Origin: an uncultured Collinsella sp.
GTDB taxonomy: Bacteria; Actinomycetota; Coriobacteriia; Coriobacteriales; Coriobacteriaceae
Length of the DNA stretch: 64,000 bases
Assembly: GCA_902493535.1 (NCBI GenBank)
Contig: CABUQG010000006.1
Span: 11,704-75,703 of the forward strand
Reading direction: 5' to 3'
A program made the position numbers and the translations under genes. Below are positions 49,246 to 56,328 of the stretch, piece after piece; positions within the stretch are counted from its first letter, which is position 1; each line of letters begins with the position of its first letter. Under the pieces are notes generated by a model. It made no database searches, was not told the origin of the DNA, and saw only the letters and a program-made list of their open reading frames with translations.

Positions 49246-49898
49246 CTCGTCGCTCTCTTGAGCGCGGCGAACACATCGCGCATCGCCGCGTCGCTTCCTT
49301 CCTCAGAGCCGTGTGAGCTGCGGCCTTTGCCGAGTTCGAACGCCTTGTGGGCGGCGTTCCAGGCCTCGACCTCCTGCCTGTTGTATTTGGTTGGCTTCGG
49401 CTTGGTCGCCGGGTTGCGGTAGTGGATGGCCGCGCCGAGCGGCGTGTCCTGCGGGCAGCCGCCCACGAGTGCCACGAACTCGGCAAAGCTGATGCGACCG
49501 CGCACCTCGTCCCACTCGATGCCGTAGGCCTGGCGGAAGCTGGTGCGTATGCGCTCCGCGTCCTCCTCCAAGTCCCACAGCGGGGTCTCGTGCGGGCGGT
49601 CGCCGGTCAGGTCGAGTCCGCACATGTCCCATACCGCCGCGTCGCGCATCCGCACGAACTCGGCGGCGTCGTAGTCGCATGCGCACCACGCGTCCGCCCA
49701 GTCCACGAAGAACAGCGCCAGGAACTCGTCCCGGCGCTGGTCGTCGGACTTGTCCTCGTCGGTCAGCACATCGATGACGCGGATGATCGTGAGCGCGTCG
49801 TCGCGCACCAGCACCTCCTCGCCGTTCCACGGGTAGCGCGTGGCGCTCGTGCCGTCGGGCAGCCGCACCCGCTCGGCCGTGAGCGCGGCTGGCAGCAT
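49242..49898 (-). CDS. Gp15-family tail assembly protein
   Basis: 218 residues from ATG 49898, sharing one base with the preceding stop (TAATG). Contains FLALFFVDWADAWCACDYDA, PLWDLEEDAERIRTSFRQAY and ISFAEFVALVGGCPQDTPLG, matching the bacteriophage Gp15 family found between the chaperone and tape-measure genes. Likely the second tail assembly chaperone. Confidence 0.85.
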   Translation of the reverse strand: MLPAALTAERVRLPDGTSATRYPWNGEEVLVRDDALTIIRVIDVLTDEDKSDDQRRDEFLALFFVDWADAWCACDYDAAEFVRMRDAAVWDMCGLDLTGDRPHETPLWDLEEDAERIRTSFRQAYGIEWDEVRGRISFAEFVALVGGCPQDTPLGAAIHYRNPATKPKPTKYNRQEVEAWNAAHKAFELGKGRSSHGSEEGSDAAMRDVFAALKRATR

Positions 49899-50401
49899 TA
49901 CTTGCCGCCCTTCTTCTTGCGCTTGGCCTTGGCGCGGCGCTGGGCGCGGTTGAGCGCCTGGACCTGATCGGCGCGCTCGCTGTATGCAAGGCCGCACGCC
50001 ATCAGCTGCTCGCTGGTCGCGTGGCGCGCCAACATGTTGAGGAACGTGGCGAAGACCTCGCCCAGGATGCGGATGTTCTCCTCGGGCGCGATGGGGCCCT
50101 CGTCGCCGCCCATCCACGCGAGCAGCTGCTCCCAGCCCTCGGTGCCGATGAACGCCGAGATGGTGCGCTTCATGAGGCGGGCCTGCGCGGCGTTGGCCTC
50201 GGCCGCCTTCTCGGGGGTGTCGGCCTCGCGGGCCATCTGCTCGTTGGCCTGCGCGCGGTCGATGGCGTTGCCGACCTTGGCCAGGTACTCCTCGATGTGC
50301 TTGTCGTCGAACCACACGCGGAAGCGCGGCGTGTCGGGGTTCTCCTCGGGGTCCTCGAAGAACACGTCCTCGTACGCGCGGATGTTTTTCAGAAGTTCCA
50401 T
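49898..50401 (-). CDS. Tail assembly chaperone-like protein (gp14 position)
   Basis: 167 residues from ATG 50401 (AAAGGGG upstream). Helical, with DTPRFRVWFDDKHIEEYLAK and TISAFIGTEGWEQLLAWMGG, then a very basic C-terminus RRAKAKRKKKGGK. Position after the tail tube gene and before Gp15 is that of the first tail chaperone. No frameshift signal linking it to Gp15 is needed, because Gp15 has its own start. Confidence 0.75.
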   Translation of the reverse strand: MELLKNIRAYEDVFFEDPEENPDTPRFRVWFDDKHIEEYLAKVGNAIDRAQANEQMAREADTPEKAAEANAAQARLMKRTISAFIGTEGWEQLLAWMGGDEGPIAPEENIRILGEVFATFLNMLARHATSEQLMACGLAYSERADQVQALNRAQRRAKAKRKKKGGK

Positions 50402-50438
50402 TTGTTGCCCCTTTCGTGAGCGGTGAGCGTCGGGCATA

Positions 50439-50476
50439 GAAAAGGGGCGCGGGCCGCTCACTAGCCCGCGCCCCCA
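50439..50476 (-). terminator. Strong hairpin between tail tube and chaperone genes
   Basis: On the minus strand GGGGGCGCGGGC and GCCCGCGCCCC with TTTTCT after it. Probably lowers expression of chaperones relative to the abundant tail tube protein. Confidence 0.85.
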
Positions 50477-50509
50477 TGTCCAGGAGGTTATGTCTGGTGT
50501 CGCCTGCGG

Positions 50510-51226
50510 CTACTTCGCCGCCACGGTGACCTTCACCTGCGTGCAGATGCTCGGCTTGGACGCGCAGCGCACGGTGATGACCGCCTCGCCTGCGGCCACG
50601 CCCGTCACGTTGCCGTCGCTGTCGACGGTGGCCACTTCGGTGTTGCCCGATGCGAAGAAGCACTTGGCGTTCGCCTCGGCGGGCGTGACGGTCGGCGCGA
50701 GCTTCATGGACTTGCCCACGGCCGGGCCGGTCGGCGCGGTGCAGGTGACGCCCGTGGGCTGCTTGAGCTTGTTGGCGGGGATGTAGCGCATAGCGCCAGC
50801 GCCCGAGATTGTGCAGGAGAACGCGCCGGGGTCGGACGCCGCGCCCTGCTGCGAGCCGACGGTCAGGCCCAGGTAGGTGCAGTCGCCCTCCACCACGTCG
50901 CCGTTGGGGTCGGTGTGGCGGAAGTGGCCCGTGCGGCCCTCGCCGGTCTCAAGCGCCAGGCTGGCAACGAAGTCCTGCGCGGGGTCGCCGTAGCAGCGGT
51001 CGCCTGTGACCTCGTACTGCGGCTGCACGCTCTTCACCTTGTCGGTGGGAGTGCCGTAGCCGTCGTAGTAGTCCTTGGTCTCGGTGGTCTCGTTGGTGGT
51101 CGGCTTCACCTCGGTGATGCCGCGCGAGAAGATGGCCCACGTGGGGCTGGCCGCGTCTGGCGTAGTGTCGATCTCCAGCGCGCTCATGTAGTTGGGCGCG
51201 AAGCCCAGGTCTTGGTTCTTTGCCAT
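50510..51226 (-). CDS. Major tail tube protein with C-terminal Ig-like (BIG_2) domain
   Basis: 238 residues from ATG 51226 (AAGGGA upstream). N-terminal about 150 residues form the tube fold: YMSALEIDTTPDAASPTWAI, TTETKDYYDGYGTPTDKVKS, TGHFRHTDPNGDVVEGDCTY. C-terminal about 80 residues are a BIG_2 Ig-like domain (VTPAEANAKCFFASGNTEVA, DSDGNVTGVAAGEAVITVRC), decorating the tail surface. Such domains may bind surface sugars. Confidence 0.88.
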   Translation of the reverse strand: MAKNQDLGFAPNYMSALEIDTTPDAASPTWAIFSRGITEVKPTTNETTETKDYYDGYGTPTDKVKSVQPQYEVTGDRCYGDPAQDFVASLALETGEGRTGHFRHTDPNGDVVEGDCTYLGLTVGSQQGAASDPGAFSCTISGAGAMRYIPANKLKQPTGVTCTAPTGPAVGKSMKLAPTVTPAEANAKCFFASGNTEVATVDSDGNVTGVAAGEAVITVRCASKPSICTQVKVTVAAK

Positions 51227-51228
51227 CG

Positions 51229-51627
51229 TTATCCCTTCTCTATGGTTATGGTCGCTTTGATTCGGAACTCCCACAGGTACGGCCCGCCCTCCGGCGGCGT
51301 TATCTCCTGCGGCTCTGTGTACAGCGCCGCGCTGGTGAAGCCGTAGGAGCCGGTGGGCGAGGACAGGTCGGCCCCGTCCAACGCGTCGGCCAGGTCGTAG
51401 GCGTCGCCCATGGCCTTGGCCTCGGAGGTGTCCTTCACGATGACCTGCAGCACGTATCCGACACGGCGGGTGCCGTCCATGTGGCGCACCGCGTCGGCCG
51501 TGGGCATGGGCCTCAGCACCACCGCGTCGTCGTGGCCGCGCGATGCTGCCAGGCGGGTGAGGAGCACCGGGCCGTAGCCCAGGGCCTCTATGGCGGCCTT
51601 CGCCGCCTCCATCACGTCCGGGGCCAT
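51229..51627 (-). CDS. Tail terminator / minor capsid 3-like protein
   Basis: 132 residues; ATG 51627 behind GAGGGGG. Contains EALGYGPVLLTRLAASRGHD, GTRRVGYVLQVIVKDTSEAK and GPYLWEFRIKATITIEKG, the beta-alpha layout of tail terminators (Minor_capsid_3). It closes the tail and joins it to the head. It ends just 2 bp before the tube protein gene starts. Confidence 0.75.
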   Translation of the reverse strand: MAPDVMEAAKAAIEALGYGPVLLTRLAASRGHDDAVVLRPMPTADAVRHMDGTRRVGYVLQVIVKDTSEAKAMGDAYDLADALDGADLSSPTGSYGFTSAALYTEPQEITPPEGGPYLWEFRIKATITIEKG

Positions 51628-51628
51628 G

Positions 51629-51979
51629 TCACGCCCCCTCGGTCAGGAGGTCGACGGCCAGGCGCTCCCAGTCCTCGCCGTGCGCTTCCTTCGCGGCCTT
51701 CGGCCAGTCGGCCTTGGCCCTCGGGTTCTTGCCGTGCTTGATGGAGCTGTCGGGCAGGTCGCGCACGTAGGCGGCGTAGTCGGCGTCCCATATGACGAGG
51801 CCCTGCCTGAAGTCGGAGGCGGCCTGCATGGAGTTGTGCATGCGCTTGGTGTCCTCTGGCGTGAACGCGTTCATGTCCTCGGCCACGCTCATGGCGAACT
51901 TCACCTGCTTGGCCTCCAGCTCCTTCGCGCTGAAACGCTTCATGAGCTTGGTCAGGTCGACCGTAACTGCTGCGGGCAT
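51629..51979 (-). CDS. Minor capsid 2-like head-tail joining protein
   Basis: 116 residues from ATG 51979. Contains SVAEDMNAFTPEDTKRMHNS, then FRQGLVIWDADYAAYVRDLP and KADWPKAAKEAHGEDWERLA, which matches the Minor_capsid_2/HK97 gp10-like class: a K-x-T-P start and a W-x-AKE-x8-W end. Third in the connector row. Confidence 0.8.
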   Translation of the reverse strand: MPAAVTVDLTKLMKRFSAKELEAKQVKFAMSVAEDMNAFTPEDTKRMHNSMQAASDFRQGLVIWDADYAAYVRDLPDSSIKHGKNPRAKADWPKAAKEAHGEDWERLAVDLLTEGA

Positions 51980-51981
51980 GG

Positions 51982-52311
51982 CTACCTCACCTCCAGTTCC
52001 CAGTGGTGGGGACGGGTGCCGAACGCGCGGCGGGGCGTGCACCTCGCCACGTTCATCCACTCGCCCCCGTCGATGCTCACGCGGCTGCCCACGGGCACGT
52101 CGAACATGCCGGGGCTGTCCGCGCCGTCTGCTATCACGAGGCCCTGCGCGCCGTCGCCCAGGGCGTACTCGCGCACGAGCCACGCCGAGACGGGCTCGAA
52201 GCGCACGCGGCGCACCTCGACGGGCTGCTCGAACTCGCCGCCGTAGCCGCCCTCCATGGGCACCTTGACGGACATGGTGGAGGGCCGCGCCGAGCGCGGC
52301 ACCCGCATCAT
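51982..52311 (-). CDS. Minor capsid 1-like head closure protein
   Basis: 109 residues from ATG 52311, overlapping the preceding gene by 4 bp. Small beta-barrel type: PVEVRRVRFEPVSAWLVREY, GLVIADGADSPGMFDVPVGS, VSIDGGEWMNVARCTPRRAF. The order connector, closure, Minor_capsid_2, Minor_capsid_3, tube is that of Firmicutes/Actinobacteria siphoviruses. Confidence 0.8.
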   Translation of the reverse strand: MMRVPRSARPSTMSVKVPMEGGYGGEFEQPVEVRRVRFEPVSAWLVREYALGDGAQGLVIADGADSPGMFDVPVGSRVSIDGGEWMNVARCTPRRAFGTRPHHWELEVR

Positions 52312-52667
52312 CTGGTACCCCCGATGCCCGCGTAGAGCAGCGGCGTTCCAAGCAGCTCGCGGCGGACGGCGGCCTCCATGTCGCTGCGGTAGGCGCTGGC
52401 CCCTTCGGTACCGGGGTTCCACGAGAACGAGCCGACGGTAAAGCCGCCGCCCTCCATGATGCCGCCCGAGCATCCGTATGCGGCGTCGACCTCGCAGGCC
52501 GCCATGACCGCGCGCGCCCACTCCTCGGAGCCGTCCGGCTCGTTGGGGAAGATCAGGTCGCGCACGGCTGCCGTGGCGTGGGGGAGCGCCGCCTTGAACT
52601 CCTCGGCGGACAGCTCCCCGCGCCCGGCTGCCAGGTAGTCCTCGTGGGTCGGGGCTCTAGTTTCCAT
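52308..52667 (-). CDS. Head-tail adaptor-like protein
   Basis: 119 residues from ATG 52667. Helical N-terminus (THEDYLAAGRGELSAEEFKA, LPHATAAVRDLIFPNEPDGS) and EVDAAYGCSGGIMEGGGFTV, then SDMEAAVRRELLGTPLLYAG: the small helical adaptor (gp6-like) that sits on the portal. Overlaps the small basic protein by 11 bp and the closure protein by 4 bp. Confidence 0.78.
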   Translation of the reverse strand: METRAPTHEDYLAAGRGELSAEEFKAALPHATAAVRDLIFPNEPDGSEEWARAVMAACEVDAAYGCSGGIMEGGGFTVGSFSWNPGTEGASAYRSDMEAAVRRELLGTPLLYAGIGGTR

Positions 52668-52812
52668 CGTCCTCGGCCGCCTCTGGCTTTTCCGCCTTGC
52701 CCTTGGCGGGCTGCTCGTCTGCGGCCTTCGCCTCTGGCTTTTCCGCCTTGCCCTTGGCGGGCTTGGCCTTCTTCGGGGCCTCCTTCTCGAAGGCCAGTCC
52801 AACGGTGCGCAT
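52657..52812 (-). CDS. Small Lys/Ala/Glu-rich phage protein with an internal repeat
   Basis: 51 residues from ATG 52812. After MRTVGLAFEKEA the sequence is low-complexity with AKGKAEKPEA twice. A 33-bp DNA segment (52680-52712) recurs exactly at 52731-52763. Position directly after the capsid gene suggests a head-associated protein, perhaps decorating or DNA-binding. No family recognised. Confidence 0.6.
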   Translation of the reverse strand: MRTVGLAFEKEAPKKAKPAKGKAEKPEAKAADEQPAKGKAEKPEAAEDDGN

Positions 52813-52826
52813 GTCGCGCCTCCTTC

Positions 52827-53708
52827 CTACGCGGCCTTCATGCCTGCGGTGATGTAGTGCGCCAGGTTCTCGCGGACGCCGCACACGCCGTACTTGCGGT
52901 ACTTGAACAGGTGGCCGAAGCCCTGCTGGTTGTCTTCGGCGTCGATGACCTTGCCGTGCGCGAAGTTCCAGCGCAGCACCACGGCGTCCTTGTGGACGAT
53001 GAGGAAGTTCATGTCCACCGCGCCGGTGCCCTTCTTGTAGTGGCCGATCTCCTCGTCCTTGGTGGTGCCGTCCAAAAGGTCGATGGCGCTGTAGAAGCGG
53101 GACTGCGGCACCTTCACGATGGAGGAGAAGCCGTCCAGCGCCTCGCGGGACTTGGTGGTGTCCAGGTCCTTCACCATACCCAGCAGGGTGGGGGTGATGA
53201 ACAGCACGCGGCCCTCTTCCGGCACCTCCTTCTCGTCCATGTCGCACATGGCGGCGTTCAGGCCCTTGAGCATGTCCGCGCCGTCGGCGTAGGTCTTCTG
53301 CTCCTTGGTGATGCCGGTGCCTGCGCACAGCGTGGAGAACACGAACGCGTCTCCCTCGGGCACCACCTTGGTGCGGTTGAAGTGCGCGGCGGCGTTGCCG
53401 AACGCCAGGTTGAAGGACTGGGCGTCCACTTTCTGGTCGATTTCCAGGATGGTGCCGCGGTCGTAGTTGGCGCTGATGGGCTTCCAAGTCAGGGACGCGC
53501 CGCTGTTCTGCGGCAGTCGCCCGTTGGCCTGCACGTCGCCCAGGCCGCCCATGGAGTAGACGGGATAGTAGAACTCGCCCAGCTGCTCCATCTGCGCGAT
53601 GTTGCCCTGCGGCGCGGCGCTCTCAAGCACTGCGGTCAGGGATTCCTTGCGGTACGCCTCCATGAGCACGTTCTCGTAGCCCTTGGGCAGCTCGATGCTG
53701 TTTGGCAT
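52827..53708 (-). CDS. Major capsid protein (HK97-fold)
   Basis: 293 residues; AAAGGAG before ATG 53708. Contains LPKGYENVLMEAYRKESLTA, SASLTWKPISANYDRGTILE-like strand (GASLTWKPISANYDRG), VPEGDAFVFSTLCAG, EEGRVLFITPTLLGMVKDLD and HKDAVVLRWNFAHGKVIDAE. This is the pattern of coat proteins following a GP20 scaffold. No protease gene is present, so the scaffold is probably removed or left uncut. Confidence 0.87.
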   Translation of the reverse strand: MPNSIELPKGYENVLMEAYRKESLTAVLESAAPQGNIAQMEQLGEFYYPVYSMGGLGDVQANGRLPQNSGASLTWKPISANYDRGTILEIDQKVDAQSFNLAFGNAAAHFNRTKVVPEGDAFVFSTLCAGTGITKEQKTYADGADMLKGLNAAMCDMDEKEVPEEGRVLFITPTLLGMVKDLDTTKSREALDGFSSIVKVPQSRFYSAIDLLDGTTKDEEIGHYKKGTGAVDMNFLIVHKDAVVLRWNFAHGKVIDAEDNQQGFGHLFKYRKYGVCGVRENLAHYITAGMKAA

Positions 53709-53711
53709 GAT

Positions 53712-54269
53712 TTACTCCTTTGAAGATCCGTCGGTGAGTCCGAAAGCTGCGCGGAAGTCGGCCAGGCCGTCGGAGCCTGCGCCGCCCTTGGGGTCGCCGC
53801 CCGCGCTCTCGCGGGGCTGGTCGGTGAACATGTAGGCGTTGTCCTTCTTCAGGGCCTCGAAGTCGATGCCCGTGAGGTTGCCCTGCTCGTCCAGCTTCGC
53901 GTCGGCGATGTTCGGGATGATCGCGCGCGCCGCCTTGGCGTTGCGCACCCCCATCTGCGCCAGCTTGGTGTCGATGGCGAAGTCGCGGCGCATGTCGGCC
54001 TCGCGCTTCTCGGCGTCGGCCTTGTACGCCTCGTTGTCGGCCTTGGCCTTGTCGAGCGCGGCCTGCAGCTCCTCGGCGTTGCCCGCCTTGGAGGTGAACT
54101 CCTCGATCTGCTTGTCGCGCTGCTCCAGCTCGGCCTTGAGGGCCTTCACCTGCTCCTGGTACTCGTCGGTTTCGCGCTTGTACTTCGCGTAGGACACGAC
54201 CTCCTTCTGGGGCTCGGTCTGTTGGCCTTCGCCGCCCTCGTTTCCCTGGGGCTTGTTGTCTTCAGCCAT
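53712..54269 (-). CDS. Scaffold protein (phage GP20-like)
   Basis: 185 residues from ATG 54269 (GGAAGGAG upstream). Long coiled coil (KYKRETDEYQEQVKALKAEL, EFTSKAGNAEELQAALDKAK), then MRRDFAIDTKLAQMGVRNAK and a C-terminal LDEQGNLTGIDFEALKKDNA with FTDQPRESAGG. This matches GP20-family minor structural/scaffold proteins. Precedes the capsid gene by 3 bp. Confidence 0.87.
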   Translation of the reverse strand: MAEDNKPQGNEGGEGQQTEPQKEVVSYAKYKRETDEYQEQVKALKAELEQRDKQIEEFTSKAGNAEELQAALDKAKADNEAYKADAEKREADMRRDFAIDTKLAQMGVRNAKAARAIIPNIADAKLDEQGNLTGIDFEALKKDNAYMFTDQPRESAGGDPKGGAGSDGLADFRAAFGLTDGSSKE

Positions 54270-54378
54270 CGCTTGCTCCTTCCGTGTTTGGTTGTCGCGC
54301 TTCCCTGCGCGCTTGGATGGCCCGCCGTTGTCGCCGCGGTCGCGTGCGGGGCATGTTGTCGCCGCCCCATCGCGTGAC

Positions 54379-54436
54379 CGCATCTTCCCCGAGGTGTCGC
54401 CAGGCAAAAGAAAAGGCCGCCCGTGATGGGCGGCCT
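54379..54436 (-). terminator. Intrinsic terminator followed by GGCGACAC element (copy 2)
   Basis: On the minus strand GGCCGCCC, loop ATCA, CGGGCGGCC (partly paired GGCCGCC/GGCGGCC), TTTTCTTTT, then GCCTGGCGACACCTCGGGG. Same arrangement as at 38690. It separates the MuF/portal operon from the scaffold-capsid operon. Confidence 0.8.
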
Positions 54437-54469
54437 TGATGCCGTGCGTCTACTCGGTTGTCGCTTGGT

Positions 54470-54634
54470 CTACTTCATTAGCCCCGCGTCGCGCAGCACC
54501 TTGCGGGACTTGGCGAAAAGCTCCTCGCGCTCTTCTTTGGTCAGCTTTTCGGCGGCTTTCGACTCGGAGGCGCTGTCGTCTATGACGAGCACCCAGTCCT
54601 CTGGCGTCACTTCTTTTTTGTCAGCCTGAACCAT
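54470..54634 (-). CDS. Small acidic phage protein, unknown
   Basis: 54 residues; ATG 54634 lies inside the end of the MuF gene with GAGGAAGCGAA before it. MVQADKKEVTPEDWVLVIDD then a helical charged part (EKLTKEEREELFAKSRKVLR). It has its own ribosome site and a terminator follows. No family recognised. Confidence 0.6.
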   Translation of the reverse strand: MVQADKKEVTPEDWVLVIDDSASESKAAEKLTKEEREELFAKSRKVLRDAGLMK

Positions 54635-56328
54635 TTCGCTTCCTCGTTTCGCTCGTAGAGCATTTCGGTGGCAAGCTGGTCGATAACATCGCCGCCCGCG
54701 TTCGGGCACTCTCTTTTCGCCAGCTCTCGCAGCTCCTCGTACGCTTGCACGACGCTGCGGTCGTTCACCTTGATTTCGTAAATTGTACCATCGTGGCACG
54801 CCACCACCGAGCTGCGCACCCAGTCGTTTTCCGCCACCGTTCGAATGTCGGTCCACGACGGCGGCGAGCTCATGGGGTGGTTGTGGATCAGCACCACGCC
54901 GCCCTTGGTGCGCCTGCACGCCTCCACCTGCCTGGCGGTCAGGCCGCACGCCTGGCTCTTCAGGCCGTGCCCGAAGGTGTCGGTGACGCGCTCGCCCTTC
55001 TTCCACGACACGACGGACATGCGTTCGTAGCCCGTGCCGTCGCGGTCGCGCAGGATGCGGCGGCTCTCGGCGTACACGGCCTCGCTTGCGCGCTTCGGGA
55101 TGGGAAGGGACGCCACCTTGTCGTGGTAGGCCCTGCCGTTCACGGCGCGGCGGCTCACGTCTGCGGCGGTGCCCGCGCCCTTGCCCGGCATGAACTTCTC
55201 GCGCACCCAGGTCTTGTCCGTGGCAAGCGGGTAGATGCGTTCCTTCGATTCCACGGCGGCCTCGCGCGTGCGCTCGCGGGACAGGTAGGGATGGGCGGCT
55301 ATGTGCTCGCGCTGGCGCTTCTGCAGCTTGCCCAGGCGCAGGCGCTCCTTGGTGTTGTCGAGCCCGGCGGCCTCCAGGGCCGTTGCCTCGCGCTTGGCGG
55401 CGCGTATGCCGCGCTCAAGCTCGCGCTGCTTCTGCTCTGCCTGGTATCGCTTCTCGCGCTTCTCGTCGCCTCCGTCGGGGTCGCGCTCGTAGCGCAGCGG
55501 CTGGCCCTCCACGTAGATGCCGAAGTCATGCTTGCAGTTCGCGCCGCACAGGCCATCGACAGAGCCGTAGCCCGTCTCGCGGTAGAACGGCGGGTACTTC
55601 TTGGACTTGCCCGACAGGCTGAACACGCGGCCCTGCCACTTGGCGTGGCTCTCTCGCGCCCCGCCGTGCGAGGAGGTCTGCACGAGGTCGTGCCCGGTCT
55701 CCTCAAGCAGCTCCAGCGTGTTGCGGCTGCCCGCTTGCACCGCTTGGGTGCGGATGTGGCGGCGCATGGCCACGTCGGCCTGCGCCCACGCCCCGCTCTT
55801 GTAGTCCACGACGGACACGCCGCGCCGCGCCAGCTTCAGCACGGCCTCGCGGGTGGCCTGCTCGTAGCCCGCCATGCCCGAGTTCACCCGAGCCACGGCC
55901 TGCGCCACGACTTCGAGGTAGGCGCGCTGCACGTTGGCGGGCATCTTCAGGTTGTCGCGGCTCACGACGTCCTGCACTCCCGCCGCCGTGGCCCGCGCGG
56001 AGTTGTGCAGCCTCCACTGCATCGCCTTGGACAGCGCGCCCATGGCCGTGCCCAGCGTGGCCAGGTCGGCCTCGGCGCTCTTGGCCACGGCCTCGGCCGC
56101 AGCCTTGGCAGCCTCGCGCGCGGCTCTGCGGCCCTCCTCGTTCATGGCCTTCTGCACGTCCTTGGCGGCAAGCGCCGCCCTGCGGGCGGCCTGCGAGTAG
56201 GCGCTGTCGCCCTCGAAGTCGATGGAGCCTATGAGCGCGGCGTAGATGCACACCAGGCGCAGGGCGTATTCGTCCATGGCCCCCTGCGCTGCGTCGGTGA
56301 AGTGCTCTATGTAGTCCGGCCCCAGCAT
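54607..56328 (-). CDS. MuF-like minor capsid protein fused to a JAB/MPN metalloprotease-like domain
   Basis: 573 residues from ATG 56328 (TGATG overlap with the portal). Residues about 1-290 are Phage_min_cap2/MuF-like: helical, with YKSGAWAQADVAMRRHIRTQ, ELLEETGHDLVQTSSHGGAR, YGSVDGLCGANCKHDFGIYV. A helical linker (about 300-370) follows. The C-terminal part (about 430-540) has VVLIHNHPMSSPPSWTDIRT, the HxHP...S...D motif of JAMM/RadC-like domains. Minor capsid proteins of this type can enter the host with the DNA; a JAB domain could cut host proteins or peptides on entry. Confidence 0.85.
   Translation of the reverse strand: MLGPDYIEHFTDAAQGAMDEYALRLVCIYAALIGSIDFEGDSAYSQAARRAALAAKDVQKAMNEEGRRAAREAAKAAAEAVAKSAEADLATLGTAMGALSKAMQWRLHNSARATAAGVQDVVSRDNLKMPANVQRAYLEVVAQAVARVNSGMAGYEQATREAVLKLARRGVSVVDYKSGAWAQADVAMRRHIRTQAVQAGSRNTLELLEETGHDLVQTSSHGGARESHAKWQGRVFSLSGKSKKYPPFYRETGYGSVDGLCGANCKHDFGIYVEGQPLRYERDPDGGDEKREKRYQAEQKQRELERGIRAAKREATALEAAGLDNTKERLRLGKLQKRQREHIAAHPYLSRERTREAAVESKERIYPLATDKTWVREKFMPGKGAGTAADVSRRAVNGRAYHDKVASLPIPKRASEAVYAESRRILRDRDGTGYERMSVVSWKKGERVTDTFGHGLKSQACGLTARQVEACRRTKGGVVLIHNHPMSSPPSWTDIRTVAENDWVRSSVVACHDGTIYEIKVNDRSVVQAYEELRELAKRECPNAGGDVIDQLATEMLYERNEEAKWFRLTKKK

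Noticed and set aside
49898..50401. Programmed frameshift linking the two tail chaperone genes
   Set aside because: The downstream Gp15 gene has its own ATG in a TAATG overlap, and I see no clear slippery heptamer at the junction.
53712..54407. Longer scaffold protein beginning MPGDTSGK
   Set aside because: The added codons cover the recurrent GGCGACAC element and non-homologous sequence; ATG 54269 has a strong ribosome site.
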